Below, piece after piece: positions 36,489 through 48,330 of a stretch of 64,000 bases of DNA. Under the pieces are notes generated by a model. That model did no database searches and was not told the DNA's origin. It saw only the letters and a list, made by a program, of their open reading frames with translations. The position numbers were made by a program, and so were the translations under genes. How positions within the stretch are numbered: the first letter of the stretch is position 1; every line of letters begins with the position of its first letter. This DNA comes from Rhyacichthys aspro (Eukaryota > Chordata > Actinopteri > Gobiiformes > Rhyacichthyidae): positions 5,383,010-5,447,009 of the forward strand of contig CM072154.1 of NCBI GenBank assembly GCA_036850595.1. Reading direction: 5' to 3'.

Positions 36489-37139
36489 GTTGCAGTTACA
36501 TGCAGCACTTCAGAATTATATTCATACATGGTGATTGTCAGCAGGATAGCCGTTGGAGAAATTTTCAAAAAATAAATAAAAAAAACAAATGCAAAACATT
36601 CTGATTTGAACGTCAAGGAGTAAAAATAAGCTTTCAGTTGAGATTTATAAAACCATATACTAGAGGTCAGTTTTACCCAAGAAGCCAGTCTATTGTACAT
36701 TCTGGGGTCTGCTTCAAATAATATCACGCTAAAGTCTGGATGTGACCTCCTCAAGAAGACATAAAAAAAAAAAAACACAATACAAAGTGGTTTTTAACAG
36801 CTCAGCCTTGACTATCTGAGAGACCACTACAACCCAGAAATACCCCATCCATCTATCAATCCTCACTGCTGTAGAGAGAAAGCTTAAAATACTTAGCACT
36901 TGAGAGTAGCTGCTAATCTGAGCCGTGCGATGTTATGCGCCACTTAGTGCTTTCACTTGTGCACTTAATGGCCATTAAAATGTGTCCTCTTGTGTGTTTA
37001 CCATCTTTTATCTGTATTCCTTTGTTTTCACTTATTAACCAGAGACTGGCTGCTATGCAAGAATGAGCTTAAATTGTAGTCTTTAACACCCAAATGCACA
37101 AAAGAGAAAGAGGGAGAAGCCACTTCACTTGCTGTCAAA

Positions 37140-37210
37140 CCTCCCATCTGGGCCCATTACTCGCCGCTGCTGTCAATCATCTCCTCCATTAATTCATTTT
37201 AGGGACATGA
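37140..37210. promoter_or_regulatory. PBX/homeodomain-type motif cluster
   Basis: GCTGTCAATCATCTCC, with a PBX-like TGTCAATCA core, is closely followed by CCATTAATTCATTTTAG. Short, repeat-free, inside the giant intron. A comparable pairing occurs at 18532-18560 (CTGTCAATTAG, GCTGACAG). Only suggestive of an enhancer. Confidence 0.2.
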
Positions 37211-37379
37211 AATATTCTTAGTAAAAGCAACGCCATGCAAAATGAATGAATGGCTTAATTAGCAGACGGTCGACCTACTGTCAGTGAATGAAAAAACAGC
37301 AGCGGAGGCAGGGCTGAAATGAAAACAAACCTGTTCCATTACTAGTGCTGTTGACTTGTGTTCGACGCCTATTTGTCCT

Positions 37380-37720
37380 ATTTTCTTGAATGTAAATGAA
37401 GTGATTTAGTTAGACCCCGAGGTTCCGGCGCCGGCCCGGTCCGCTCGACACCGGGCCGATGCTGGGCTTCATCAGAGCGCGGCAGATTTGTTTGTCGCTG
37501 TATTTGTTTGCGACGCGGTTTGTTTCTCTCATTGTTTGAGTTTATGCACATTTCCGTTGATGGCCTTCTCGAGGGTTCCTCCGACTCGGGCAATTTTCTG
37601 CCTGGACGAGTCTAATGTGCATCTCTGTTTATCTGCTGTCACAACACAACTGATTTATAGATATTTGCACATGCAGCGAGTGACAGCGCTGAATTAGATT
37701 TACTTAAACACGAGACGAAT
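37380..37720. promoter_or_regulatory. CpG-rich intronic block
   Basis: A run of CpGs (GGTTCCGGCGCCGGCCCGG, GCTCGACACCGGGCCG) and a homeodomain word (GATTTAGTTAG) in otherwise AT-rich intron. The open frames on both strands are low-stop artefacts. Confidence 0.2.
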
Positions 37721-37935
37721 TGCGCATTAGTTATTACACTGTCTGGACAAAAAAAGTCACCAGCTGGATTTGCCTACGTACAACAGGGAAGAGAATGGAT
37801 AATTATTACAATAATTAATGACTAACTACAGCTATGACTAGTTATTAACCCAGGCTGATTGTTAGGGCTGCAACAACTAATTGATTTTAATGGATAAGAA
37901 AAACAGTTGTAGATTAATATTATTATAATAACTTA

Positions 37936-38529
37936 GGCCTAGTCCACACGTAGCCGGGTATTTTGAAAAACGAATACCCCTTCCACCCCGTTTTCAAAAA
38001 TAATTCCGTACACATCAGACCGTTTTCAAAAAAGTTTTCATCTACACGAACCCGCATAAATACGCCTTTCAGCGCTGTTGTACACATGCCAAACCCGTAG
38101 GTGGCAGCGTATTGCGAAACTTAAACCCATGCTAGCCAGTCAGAATGACTTTTGTTTGTTGCCGTCACTTCAGAGCGCTCCTTCTCCTTTGCTCCTCAAC
38201 GTAATGAAGCAGCTGAGCTTGTAAAAACAGGCAAACACCTCTGATTGCATTCATTCTGTTCACCCCTGACTGCCATCAACAAGGGTCGCACATGTGACGT
38301 TGATGCATGACTTGTCTCAGGCTGTGACGTTCGGGAACCTAAAACCCCGTTATCCTATGTACACACGCAAATGCAAAAACAAAGTTTCCCAAAATCTTCA
38401 CTTTGGTCAGAGTTTTCAGAAATGATCATTTTTAGTGGCGCAATACTGCATTTACGTGTGGATGAAAGGCCCAAATGCATAAAAAATATATTTGTTGTCC
38501 CAGATACCCGGCTACGTGTCGACTAAGCC
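37936..38529. mobile_element. MITE with GGCYTAGTCSACACGTAGCC termini
   Basis: The left end GGCCTAGTCCACACGTAGCC then GGGTAT is inverted at the right end (ATACCC then GGCTACGTGTCGACTAAGCC); 18 of the first 20 bases match. The interior has repeated CGTTTTCAAAAA words and no frame. No convincing target duplication was seen. Confidence 0.7.
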
Positions 38530-38880
38530 CACTCCCTCGCCAAGTCCACCATTGGTCACTCAAAAAAATCCAATGCAGCCCAGGAAATGTTTTCCCCAAT
38601 AGACTTTAAAGATACAAGACAAAAAAGATGTGTCTGGACACCTATAACTTTCAAAATGGTTGGAAGTTTATTGCCTATTTTTATTGGTTGGATTTGATCA
38701 CAACCAACACTAGGGCATGTGTGCTAGGGCTACATAACATGTAAATAATGTAAGGAAGCCTAAAACATTCTTTGTCATGTGCATCTCTGGTTTAAAATAA
38801 GGTCCTCTGCATTTAGGTCTGTGCAAAGAAAATAAGTAATGATACAAAGACCCATTCCATTTCAGAGATGTCGATGACCA

Positions 38881-39205
38881 CATTTTTTTTACTGTTGCAT
38901 TTAATTTGACAGTTTAATCACCTAATAGCTTATTGCAACAGGAATCATCTGAGACCTTAAGATGTTATCTGGGCTTTATAATTAAGGATTTTAATAGATG
39001 AGAATGATCAGCCCACAGTGGGATTTTGGCCAACAGCTCCTTAAAAAGGAGCGCTCCCATTGGTTAACACTGATGTCAACAATGAAGGACCAAGAAAACA
39101 AACCAGAAAATGGGCAAATTAAAAATGGATAAAAGTTGGCAATGCTTTCATGCAATGTTAAATGGGTGGAGGTAATTACAGGTTCACTACAGTCTACAGA
39201 AGTAT
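38881..39205 (+). repeat. Interspersed repeat family 'TTACTGTTGC', copy B (uninterrupted)
   Basis: Aligns with 9000-9985 without the hAT MITE: ...CAGTTTAATCACCTAATAGC then TTATTGCAACAGG. This is the empty-site version of copy A. Non-coding. Confidence 0.65.
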
Positions 39206-40984
39206 TATTGTTTTGTAGTAATTTTTTGTTTGTTTGTTTTAAATAAAAAAAAAGCAGGAAGGGTTACTACGCCGCTGTTGGGGGAGAGTGGTGGGGCTGA
39301 GACAGGGACAGCAAAATAAAATCAGGTACTGGAACTTTAATTGTGGTTCTATTTGCAAAACACAAATGGAAAGTGTAGGACCTGTTTGTGATTGGACAGA
39401 ATAGAAGCACTCACTTAAAAGAAATAGAAAATGATTTTTTGCTTTTGCAGACCAGCTGAGATTTGTTGTGTGTGACTTGCTCCTCCAATATGATTTTCTT
39501 TCAGTTCCACATCCTACTGTCACTAGAATGAAAAAATCTCAATCGGCTAGGAATGATAAATGTAAAGGATAAAAAAAAAAAAAAAAACTTTTATTAATTC
39601 AAATACATTTTCACTTGTTAATTTATCCAGATTTCAGATGCATGACCTCCAACCTCCTCTTACACAATCAAAAATCTGTGCCATAAAAATATCTAAAAAT
39701 GGGTCACTTTTCTGTCGGCTCAGTGCACATGTTTACATTGCAGAGTAAAGTTTGTTTTGGATTCCCATTAATGCTGTGAATGTGATCAGATATGAAGTGA
39801 AGTCAGCTCGAGGAAATATGACAAATGCCTTTGGGAAGATAACCAGTGTAGTGTGAATTCAATCACTTTGGCAACCGACTGCTAATGACGCAGGGGGGAA
39901 CTTTTTCAAGCAGCGGAGATGGGCAATATTGCTTTCAGCAGGGGCTACGAACTGGCAAATTGGAACAAAATCAAGGCTGGAAGAGATAAACGCGTGATGA
40001 GAAAGAGTATCCTGACGCCTCGCTGTAAAACGCTACCTGTGCAGTGACAAAGATGGAAGATGCATGGGCCGCCTCTACGCTGTAATATTCTATAATCCTC
40101 AATGTAAGGATGCGGGCGCGTCTCTATCAAAATGCAGCGTAAACAGGCTGACATTCAAAGTGGGGCGGTAACCATGGCAACGGCGCAGCCACAAAGGAAG
40201 CATGGAAGGAAAAGAGGGCAGAACAAAATGAATAAAGGGCTGGATTGGTGTGTGGCTTTGGAAATGAGATGAGGATGGATGTCAGGCGGCTGTGTTTACA
40301 GCTGAGTGTAACGTGATGACAGGCTGCGTGCACTTCAGTCCAGTCCCTCTGCACATAAATACACCTGGTATTACTACCATCTGCACAATCTATAACACTA
40401 ATCGGAATCAAGTGATTACACCCCCCATATATTCCTCCTTACATCTGCTACTAATACATCTAAATAAATGACCAATGACATTCAGGGGTACTTATTTTAT
40501 TACAGTTTTATCTACTCTTCGTATTCATTAACCACATAAAGATAGGGACCCTTAATGAAGGCATGGCTGCGGCAAATTTTAACGACCAGGCAATAAAGGG
40601 AAGTTGTTACCATCGGCATTAAAAATATTTTTATTGTGTACAATAATATATATATATATAGTATGAAATTAAAATATTATGGAATAGTATGTATAGTATA
40701 TAGTATGAAATTAAAATATTTCAACAATCTTCTTCTCATTTAGCCTCCATCTTGTTCTGCACCAGGAGTCGGTCACAAGAGGTGTTTTCTCTTTACTTTT
40801 TGGGCTGATTGTTATTGCCTATGCCCTAAATTTCAATGAATATCTGAATTTAAAATACATGAGTTGTATATGGAAAGCTTTTGAAAAAAAAAGGCACATG
40901 AATTCGCAAGACATCTGTTAATTAACACTGATATATTAGGTAGTATACTAAGTTCTTTCAAAACCTGGGACCAGTGTTTTGCTG

Positions 40985-42545
40985 CTTCTTGCATCATGAA
41001 CAATTCTGTGATTTATGCAGATTTACACCAACATGTAAGTAGAGAAGGGTGTAGCGGTCAAATAATCATTCAAGAAATGATAGAAAAAGAACAGTGTTGC
41101 CGCACACATGTTCAACCCACTGTGAACTAAGAGTCTCAATAACAAATAAGAATACTCCAGAGGAACAAACCTTGCCTCTGCACTTCCTCACAAGAAGACA
41201 GAAAATGTAGAACATGTTTCTATTAAAGTTACAACTGTCATTACACATTGAAGTGAAGTCACACTCTGAAGTGATATGAGACTAATGTGACCTAATGTGA
41301 TCATGAGACTGTGGACTCAATAGAGCAGACCAGAAAAGACCCACATTTTAACAAGGAGGCCTACGCTGAAGAGACAGAAGAGCACAAAGACGCCATTGTT
41401 AAGGTGAGCATCAGTGGCAATGCTGAGAAAGATGTCCATCACAGATTTCAGCATCTCTAAACCATCCAAGTTATAGTTTTAGAGGCCAACACTGAATTGA
41501 CGAACCTCATGATGTCCTCAACCTCAACTGTTGGTTCACAATTTCACTTTGCTCCAAATAACATAAAGGAGACTGAGCATGTGGCACTTAATGTGACTTG
41601 TGAGGTGTTTTTAAGAGATGGTTTATTCAAGAGAGGACTCCAGAACCGACCCAACTGAACTATTCTGTAATGTATGCAGATTTACACCAACCTATGCATG
41701 GAGAAGAGGTAAAATGATCATAATCAGAAAGAAACAAAGTTGCCGCACATGTTCAACTCATTGTGAACTAGGAGCCTCCTCAAGTCAGAATACGCCAAAG
41801 GAACAAACCTTGCGTCTGCACTTGCCACAATTCCCAGCTCTTCACCGAGAACAAAGAAAATGTAGATACCAATGCCATTAAGTCTCCAGAGGCTGAACAT
41901 GTTTCTATTGAAGTTACGTCTGTCAGCCCCCAGAAGGCAGCTCCTGAGAACACTCAAGTGGAGACACATTCTTAGGAGAGTGTTACACCTGATGTGACTT
42001 TGGAGGGGGTTCTGAAGACTATGGACTCAATAGAGGACACCTGAAAGGAGCATTTTAACGGATGCCAACACTGAGTTATACTTTTGGAGGCCTACATTGC
42101 ACCGACACACCTCATGATGTCAAGAAGCCAGCTGTTGGTCCACAAATTTACTTTGCTCCTGATAAACAGATTAAAGAACAGTTTTTACCCAAGAGCCATT
42201 ATCACCTTAAATGCTGCTTTGTCTTTTTAAGTGCAATATCTTTTACTTTCTTCAATTTTAGGGAGCCGTGCAATAGCTGAATGTGATGGATGTGTGTGTT
42301 TTTAACGTCTAGCCTTTTTTAAATTTTTAACAGTACTTTTATTTATTTATTTATTTATTTAGTTTTATCTGCACCGATGGTTTGCTCTTTCAATTTCGTT
42401 GTACAATGACAAAAAGTTATTCTATTCTATTCTATTCTATTCTATAATTTTAAGGAAACTGAGGATGAACAGGAGAATTTGGCTCATGCGACACCAGAAG
42501 TGACAAAATTTTGAATGAAGGTGCCAACATTGAAGAAGTGCTGAA
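40985..42545 (+). pseudogene. Degenerate coding-like tandem repeats (unrecognised protein)
   Basis: Two units of about 600 bp (about 40985-41635 and 41640-42220) align in order: CAGATTTACACCAAC, GTTGCCGCACA(CA)TGTTCAAC, AGGAACAAACCTTGC, AGAAAATGTAGA, GAACATGTTTCTATT, GACTCAATAGAG. Frames broken by stops and shifts still read as protein-like: EHVSIKVTTV against EHVSIEVTSVSPQKAAPENT, and TVGSQFHFAPNNIKE against AVGPQIYFAPDKQIKE. A further piece near 42465 reads EDEQENLAHATPEVT. Rich in E, T, V and S. I do not recognise the family. It lies in the giant intron, antisense to plxna1, with no complete frame. Confidence 0.35.
42418..42445 (+). repeat. (TTCTA)n microsatellite
   Basis: About five perfect pentanucleotide units TTCTA. 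Confidence 0.9.
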
Positions 42546-42764
42546 AGATACAATTATATATGCCAAAGGTTAAACATATTTCCAAGATAAGACCTAGATA
42601 AATGTGTCATACAATGCACTGATTAAATGAGTACTAAGTATGTTGCAGTATACATTGTCCACAACTGTCAACACAGCAACATACAGTGGGAAGTGGGTCA
42701 TTTTAACCCTCCTGTCACAACAGTTTTGGGATCTTTAATGCTGTATAAAAGAATAGACATTAAG

Positions 42765-42960
42765 TGCCTTTTGGCTTATTCCTATTTGGGGAGGTTTTAT
42801 CCCAGATGCCCTTACTGACACAACCATCTCCATATTCCTGAGTTTGGGATCGGCAGAGGCTGGGACTGTGGCTAGAGTTGCCCCCCACAGGATTTGGACC
42901 CCCAGTCTCATGCACCCGAACCGGCTGCACTAACCTCCCCACCACAGAGCAGCTCTGTAT
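42765..42960 (-). repeat. tRNA-derived SINE-like repeat fragment
   Basis: On the minus strand GTGGGGAGGTTAGTGCAGCC is followed by GGGGGTCCAAATCC, close to pol III A and B boxes. The plus-strand words CCCAGATGCCCTTACTGACA and CAACC are also typical of a common teleost repeat. Diverged. Confidence 0.45.
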
Positions 42961-43397
42961 TCAAGAATTAATGAAATGCAGAAATTCAGTGTCAGAATTA
43001 AAACTAGAAGGGCCAACATCGCATTACCTCCTACAGCTGGAAGTGGGTCATTTTTACCCCCTGCCACTAAGCAACAAAGGTGCATTTGTGTTGTACCTAT
43101 TATTATTATTGGGAGTGTGGGACAAACAGTAAAAAATGCTAATGCCCGCCAACTAAACCGACACTGTGCTTGTGTATAGAAGAGCGTTTTCATGCAAATA
43201 TAACATTTAGGACTGAACTCCTACTGCTATTTGCATACTCATTCCGACTTGTTTCTACATGAATAAATGCACTGTTTGGCCTCGCTCAGTGGCACGAGCG
43301 CCCACACTGTCAGTGGTTTACAGGTCACAGCAAGATCTCACACATACATGGACTCCCGTGTGCTGTCATGATGCATGAACACTGGTTTATGTCCTAC

Positions 43398-43512
43398 CTC
43401 GGAGGTGTTGACCCGTCCCTCTTGGAAGGAGCAGTCGCTGGCGTCCTGCGTGCACATGTGGCGGTATTTGCACCAGTGGCAGGGGAAGTTCCCGTTCACA
43501 CAGGACAGACAT
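43398..43512 (-). CDS. plxna1: plexin-A1 exon: PSI 2 domain (fifth exon of the window)
   Basis: Acceptor GGCTGCAG|ATGTCTG, donor GAG|GTAGGAC. 115 bp: one base completes the Ser codon split across the intron, then 38 codons, ending phase 0. The product [20 protein letters not shown] continues [18 protein letters not shown]. The Cys spacing (C-x2-C-x7-C-x2-C-x5-C-x6-C) is that of the second plexin PSI domain, a disulphide-rich wedge in the receptor stalk. [17 protein letters not shown] matches plexin-A1; plexin-A4 has [18 protein letters not shown]. There is no in-frame ATG start here: it is an internal exon. Confidence 0.97.
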
Positions 43513-46500
43513 CTGCAGCCAGACACAAGACAAGAAGAAGAAAAAGATTGGGGTTAATGTTTTCTTACACGCGATGAACAGAACAAGAAAGGTTGTTTTA
43601 TCACGTGCTTCTTTGACATTTATAAAGAGCAGGATTCATTCTGAGTTGAGCTAGTTATTCCATTTTTAATTGGACTAAATAAGCTTGCTTTTGAGCTACA
43701 ATATTTGCAAGAATTAATATTCATCTTCTGCGGCTTAGTCCCATTAGGAGATGCAGGTGATTGGAGCCTATCCGAGCCACTTTGGGCCTGAGGTGGGGTA
43801 CACCCTGCACAATGGCTGGTTAGGGCTGACACTTAGATGAAGACAGTGGCAAACCATTCAACTTTCTCTTGGACAGTATCAAAGTGTTATGTAGTATGGT
43901 GCCACTTGCAATATATAATGTTTCTTTGCCATATCTCTTGCATCTCATCAGTGCAACAAGTGGAAGACTATTGCATCTGTAAGTGAGTACAGGAGAGAAT
44001 CCGTAGTGATCCACTCCTCCTTCGTATTCACCATGCTTAGAGTGAAGCAGGCTGGTGTTTGAAGATAGGCTGGGTTTGTGTTACACCACTCTTTCATCAA
44101 AGTTTGGCTTGTACAATTGAAATTCTTTGTAGGTTAAATCACGAGACAGAAGCAAAGGTATTATTATTACGTGGAAACTGAATGGAAGCTGCATGAGAGA
44201 CCCTGTATAGTTATGCCTTTGTTTCAGCAGCTCTCTCTCATAAGTGCACTGTAATTATACACCAATCAGTCCTCCATCACACTGAGTCATTCTCATTCAG
44301 GCTCGGAACAACTCAACCCCACACCTACAAGAGTCACTCCATCCCACTTACAACATACAGCACTCACTGTAATCCCATTGGGACACTGACAGTTCATATA
44401 TGAAAGTTTCATTCAAAATTCATTAATCACTGTCTGACAGACTATAATGTGCTTATAATACAGTATGTATTCATTATAACAATAGAGTGGGTAATTATAG
44501 TTATACAAAAGCAAGGTACAACTCAATTATTTCTTCTTGTAGATGCCTTTAAGAACTAATGTGTTACAGAAAATCACTTCAAAAGCAAAGGTTTGTATTG
44601 TTGATACACAAATCAGTTTAGAAGATTGGGCGGCTATGTATCCAGTGGTTTTAAAGCACTGCTTGGTTACTGTGGGAAAAAAAAAAATGGCAGAACTAAG
44701 TACCTTTTCTATTTCTGCCTTTCTAATGTAGATTTGTCGCTAAGCTGTAGATCATTGTCCAGTTGCATTTTCATTATTTGGGGGCAGATTGCTTCCCATT
44801 TGCTTCAAGAATACTTTCTCCATCATTGTGCACACCTCAATTAAGTCAACACTTGGTTGCAACTGACACTATTGAATCATATGGAAGGTGCACTCAGTTT
44901 TCCACATTATTTTTTGTCCATTTTGTCTTTATTTCTGTTACGGTGCACTTAAAAAGGCACCATATTAATAGATGGAAGTTTGGAGGAAAAAAACATCACA
45001 TTTACCTCACACTAAGGCCTAAACAATAGGGAAACATAAGCTAGAATCCCTATTTGAAAGTGCCTACTGTCTCCTGAGCCACTTAACCCTCCAAACTGAC
45101 ACTGCTCACAAACTCTCAAAGCCACTGTTAGAGAAACTCACTTTAAATTGGACGCTAATCCTTGCTTTGCCTTCGTCCTGCTGTCCTTGGTTTACTCAGG
45201 TTTGGGGGTTAACTCCTAAAATTCCTTCGAATGACGCTCTGGCCCATAGTGCTCTGGTGAGACTGGAGTGAAGTGCCTCTAATCAATGCCAGTGGATTTC
45301 CGCGGGGGAGCCGGGTGGACTGAGGTTATGCTAACAGCCCGATGTTTGTTAGTGAAGCTGGTGAGCCAGTTCCTCCTCACTATTAACCCCAGGGTTTATT
45401 GATTCTTTGTTGCAGCAGAGTGTGTAGACGCAATAGAAATAATACACACCGGCAGAATGGAACACAAACATCTACACACGAGCCGTCACCGGTGTTGACA
45501 CGCTGGCGCTCCTCTGGGTCACCTGGGCAGTGGAGACTTGACTTACAGTGGACTTGTCAATGCATGGACAGCTGGCTTGGGTAAGTGACTGCGCTGCTGC
45601 AATGCAGTCAATAAAATCCCCTGCTATTTAACAAGGCCTAGCAACGGACCCGGGTCAAGCGGCTTTTCATCTTCACCGGCCTTTTGTTTCAGAGAGACCA
45701 GATCGATGGAGCAAAGTTATGCATGCACAAGACCCTGAACAGAGAGACTGTTTGTAAAATCAGAGGTTTTGGTCTCTGTGTGAAGCCACGGATGGATGTG
45801 CAACACTTTTATAATGAAGTGGTTTATCTTGAGAAACCAATTTAAGGAAAATGGATAAGAAAAAAGTGACCTATACCGGAGAAATAAGTGGTTGAAGAAG
45901 CAGTAAATATGTTGGAAATCTTCAGTGTCCATTGTCGGAAAGAAGAGTTTGGAGAAGAGCAACACATGATATAGAAGGATTGGTGATATATTAAACAACA
46001 TGTGTTAATCCAAAGAAGAGAGGCAGTATTCAAAATGGCAATCAAAATAGTTTTGATTTGAACATTTTGAAGGTGTGACACAGTAATGTTTGTTCAATGG
46101 ACCATTTTGATGTCACCCAAAGATTGTCCAGTAATAATAATGAAGCATTAGAAGCAAATGTTGAAGCAAGAGTTCTGCATATTTAGGATTATATTTTGTT
46201 ATCCTAAGCTTCCTGCTATAACCCTTTCACAAGACACACTAAGCAAAACCACTTCCTTAAATCTAAAAAATAATGCTCGTGTCCAGAGTTGGAACTAAAA
46301 AAGCGCAAGGCAGCGTTACAGCAGAAAACAGACTCAATGACCAATAAAATGTTATTAATTAATGAATTTGTGCTTTAATTCTCCAAAGCACTTTAAATTA
46401 CTTTGGTCCTAAAATTAAAGTAAGTTGGTATATTTATTCATAGACAGACTATTTTGTTTTAGGGACATTCAGTGGTGATTTTCATACTGGACACAGCTCC

Positions 46501-48169
46501 GCCATTTTAGGAGCCTTGGTTAAGGAGATTAATGAAAAAAAAAAAAAAAGAAAAAAGTGGATGATGGTGGTGGATGTCTATAAATAGCCACCTTTGTGTT
46601 CTAGCTAATAAAGCTGCAAAGTGAGGAGCAATAACATGGATATGCATACATCATTAAGTTATACAGCACAGCCACTAACTTCTCTCTTCAGGGGACTTGG
46701 TATATTGTCACTGAGAGGATTAAAAGTGCACAGTGTAAATATCAACCCTCGCTTTAATAAAAGTTGGTCGTAATTATGAAGTCAGGTTTCATTAAAATGA
46801 AACTTAATTGTATATGAGTTGGTACTGTTTAAATAAAATCTATATATTTGAATCAGCACAGCATACTTTTTAAGGATAATTTGATTGCCTCTGCACTAAG
46901 AAGATAGATTTAACATTTGAACTTTGGTGCAACTGAGCCTTAATGATCCAAGCTTTTGTATTATTTAGATACTGTACCAGTCTACATTTTAACTGCGACC
47001 TTAAACCCTGTTAAAGCCCTCTTGCGTTTCATTGGGAAGACTTTCATTGGGGCAAATGGCTTTAAATGTAACCAACGCGGAATTAAATGTATCTGCTGGT
47101 CAACTATTACAGCCAATGAAGTGGAAAATTGCCCAATAAAACAGCCTGTGTCTAGTTCCTACAGTAAGCCTGTAATTGAAACAACATTGCAGTCGCCTCA
47201 TTGGTCAAAACAACATGTTTTTTTCTGTTGTTCTGTGGAATTCTACAATATTCTGTGCTGGTAAAAGTTACATCCACAGTGCAAGTTTACAATGACCTTT
47301 TCAACATCTGCCCAAAAGATGCAATGTAAAACACATGGCTAAGGTCACAACCTGATTAGACAGATTTAATGATGTTAATTTTGGAACTCAATTAACTTCC
47401 AAAAATACATTGGCTGCTTCAGCATACAGCCTGCTGGAGTTTATTAGAAGAAGAAAGACTGGCCTCTGGGTTGGTTGTACAAGGTATCTGCATTGGAGTA
47501 AGAAAGTAAACTGTGTTTCTCAAGAACATCTACAAGATTAAACTAAAACAGACATTTGTAGTACTTTGTCAAATTGTACTGCCCCCTCTGCTTACAAAGA
47601 GACCAGGACCTGTACTACGAAGCTAGCTGAACCTACCCTGGATAGGTCTTTGTTGGACTTGTTGGACAAAACCTAACAATCCTGGTCTGGGCCAGTAGTA
47701 TAATAAAGCAGGTTAGCAACACATTGAGTTAATGCTGGGTTTGTCTTTGGAGCTGTGAATGTGTTCATTTGAAAGATGCAGAGTTGTCAGTAAATGACCA
47801 ATCACAGTGATAAGTGAGAGTTCCCATGAAGAGAAGTACGTAGTACAGTATTCTTGTAAAAAAAAAAAAAGATAATAGAAGAATTAGGATGAAGGTTAAA
47901 CAGGTTGAGAAATGTCTATTGTCAATTGCTTCTTCTATATTTCAAAATGCAGTTTTATCCACTGAAAGAATCACAACTTCTATGGCTATGTTACAGGTCA
48001 ACTTCTAATTTAACTTTGAACACTTCACTGTGTCGTACAAAGTTTTCAAGGAGGTAACCATGGACCTGGAATGAGCCTGGATATGAGAGCCCTTCTGGAT
48101 GCTGAGTGTGGGTTGCTCCAACCCTGGAGTGTTTCTTTTCAGAGCATTGATTGGAGCCTTTTCATATTG

Positions 48170-48330
48170 TAATGGTCATTGTGGCCTGAGGCAGGGGGCC
48201 ACTAACCTTTAGGCCGCGTGGGTTGTTCTATTCCCGCTCTCTTTCCTCTTAATTCAATTCTGCATTAGTCCTCCTCTTGCAATTAAACTTTTCCCAGCTC
48301 TTTTTAATGCTAATTCTGGATATTGCAACA
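48170..48330. promoter_or_regulatory. Homeodomain-motif-rich block
   Basis: Several ATTA-type cores lie close together (CTTAATTCAATTC, GCATTAGTCC, GCAATTAAAC, TTTTAATGCTAATTCTGG), then GC-richer sequence with CpGs to about 48640. Repeat-free. Candidate enhancer only. Confidence 0.2.

Larger units (their letters stand above)
13857..43397 (-). other. plxna1: plxna1 giant intron (29.5 kb)
   Basis: Bounded by the donor GAG|GTAGGAC at 43397 and the acceptor GGCAG at 13857; both exons are phase 0 here. It holds the repeats listed separately. Stretches where I see nothing assignable include 15.2-17.3, 18.1-19.1, 21.3-23.2 (except CpG-rich 21.88-22.24), 26.8-28.0, 28.3-29.9, 30.0-34.2 and 39.3-40.9 kb; these are AT-rich with short homopolymers. 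A poly-A/T tract and an ATA-type dinucleotide tract lie near 40.65 kb. Confidence 0.9.
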
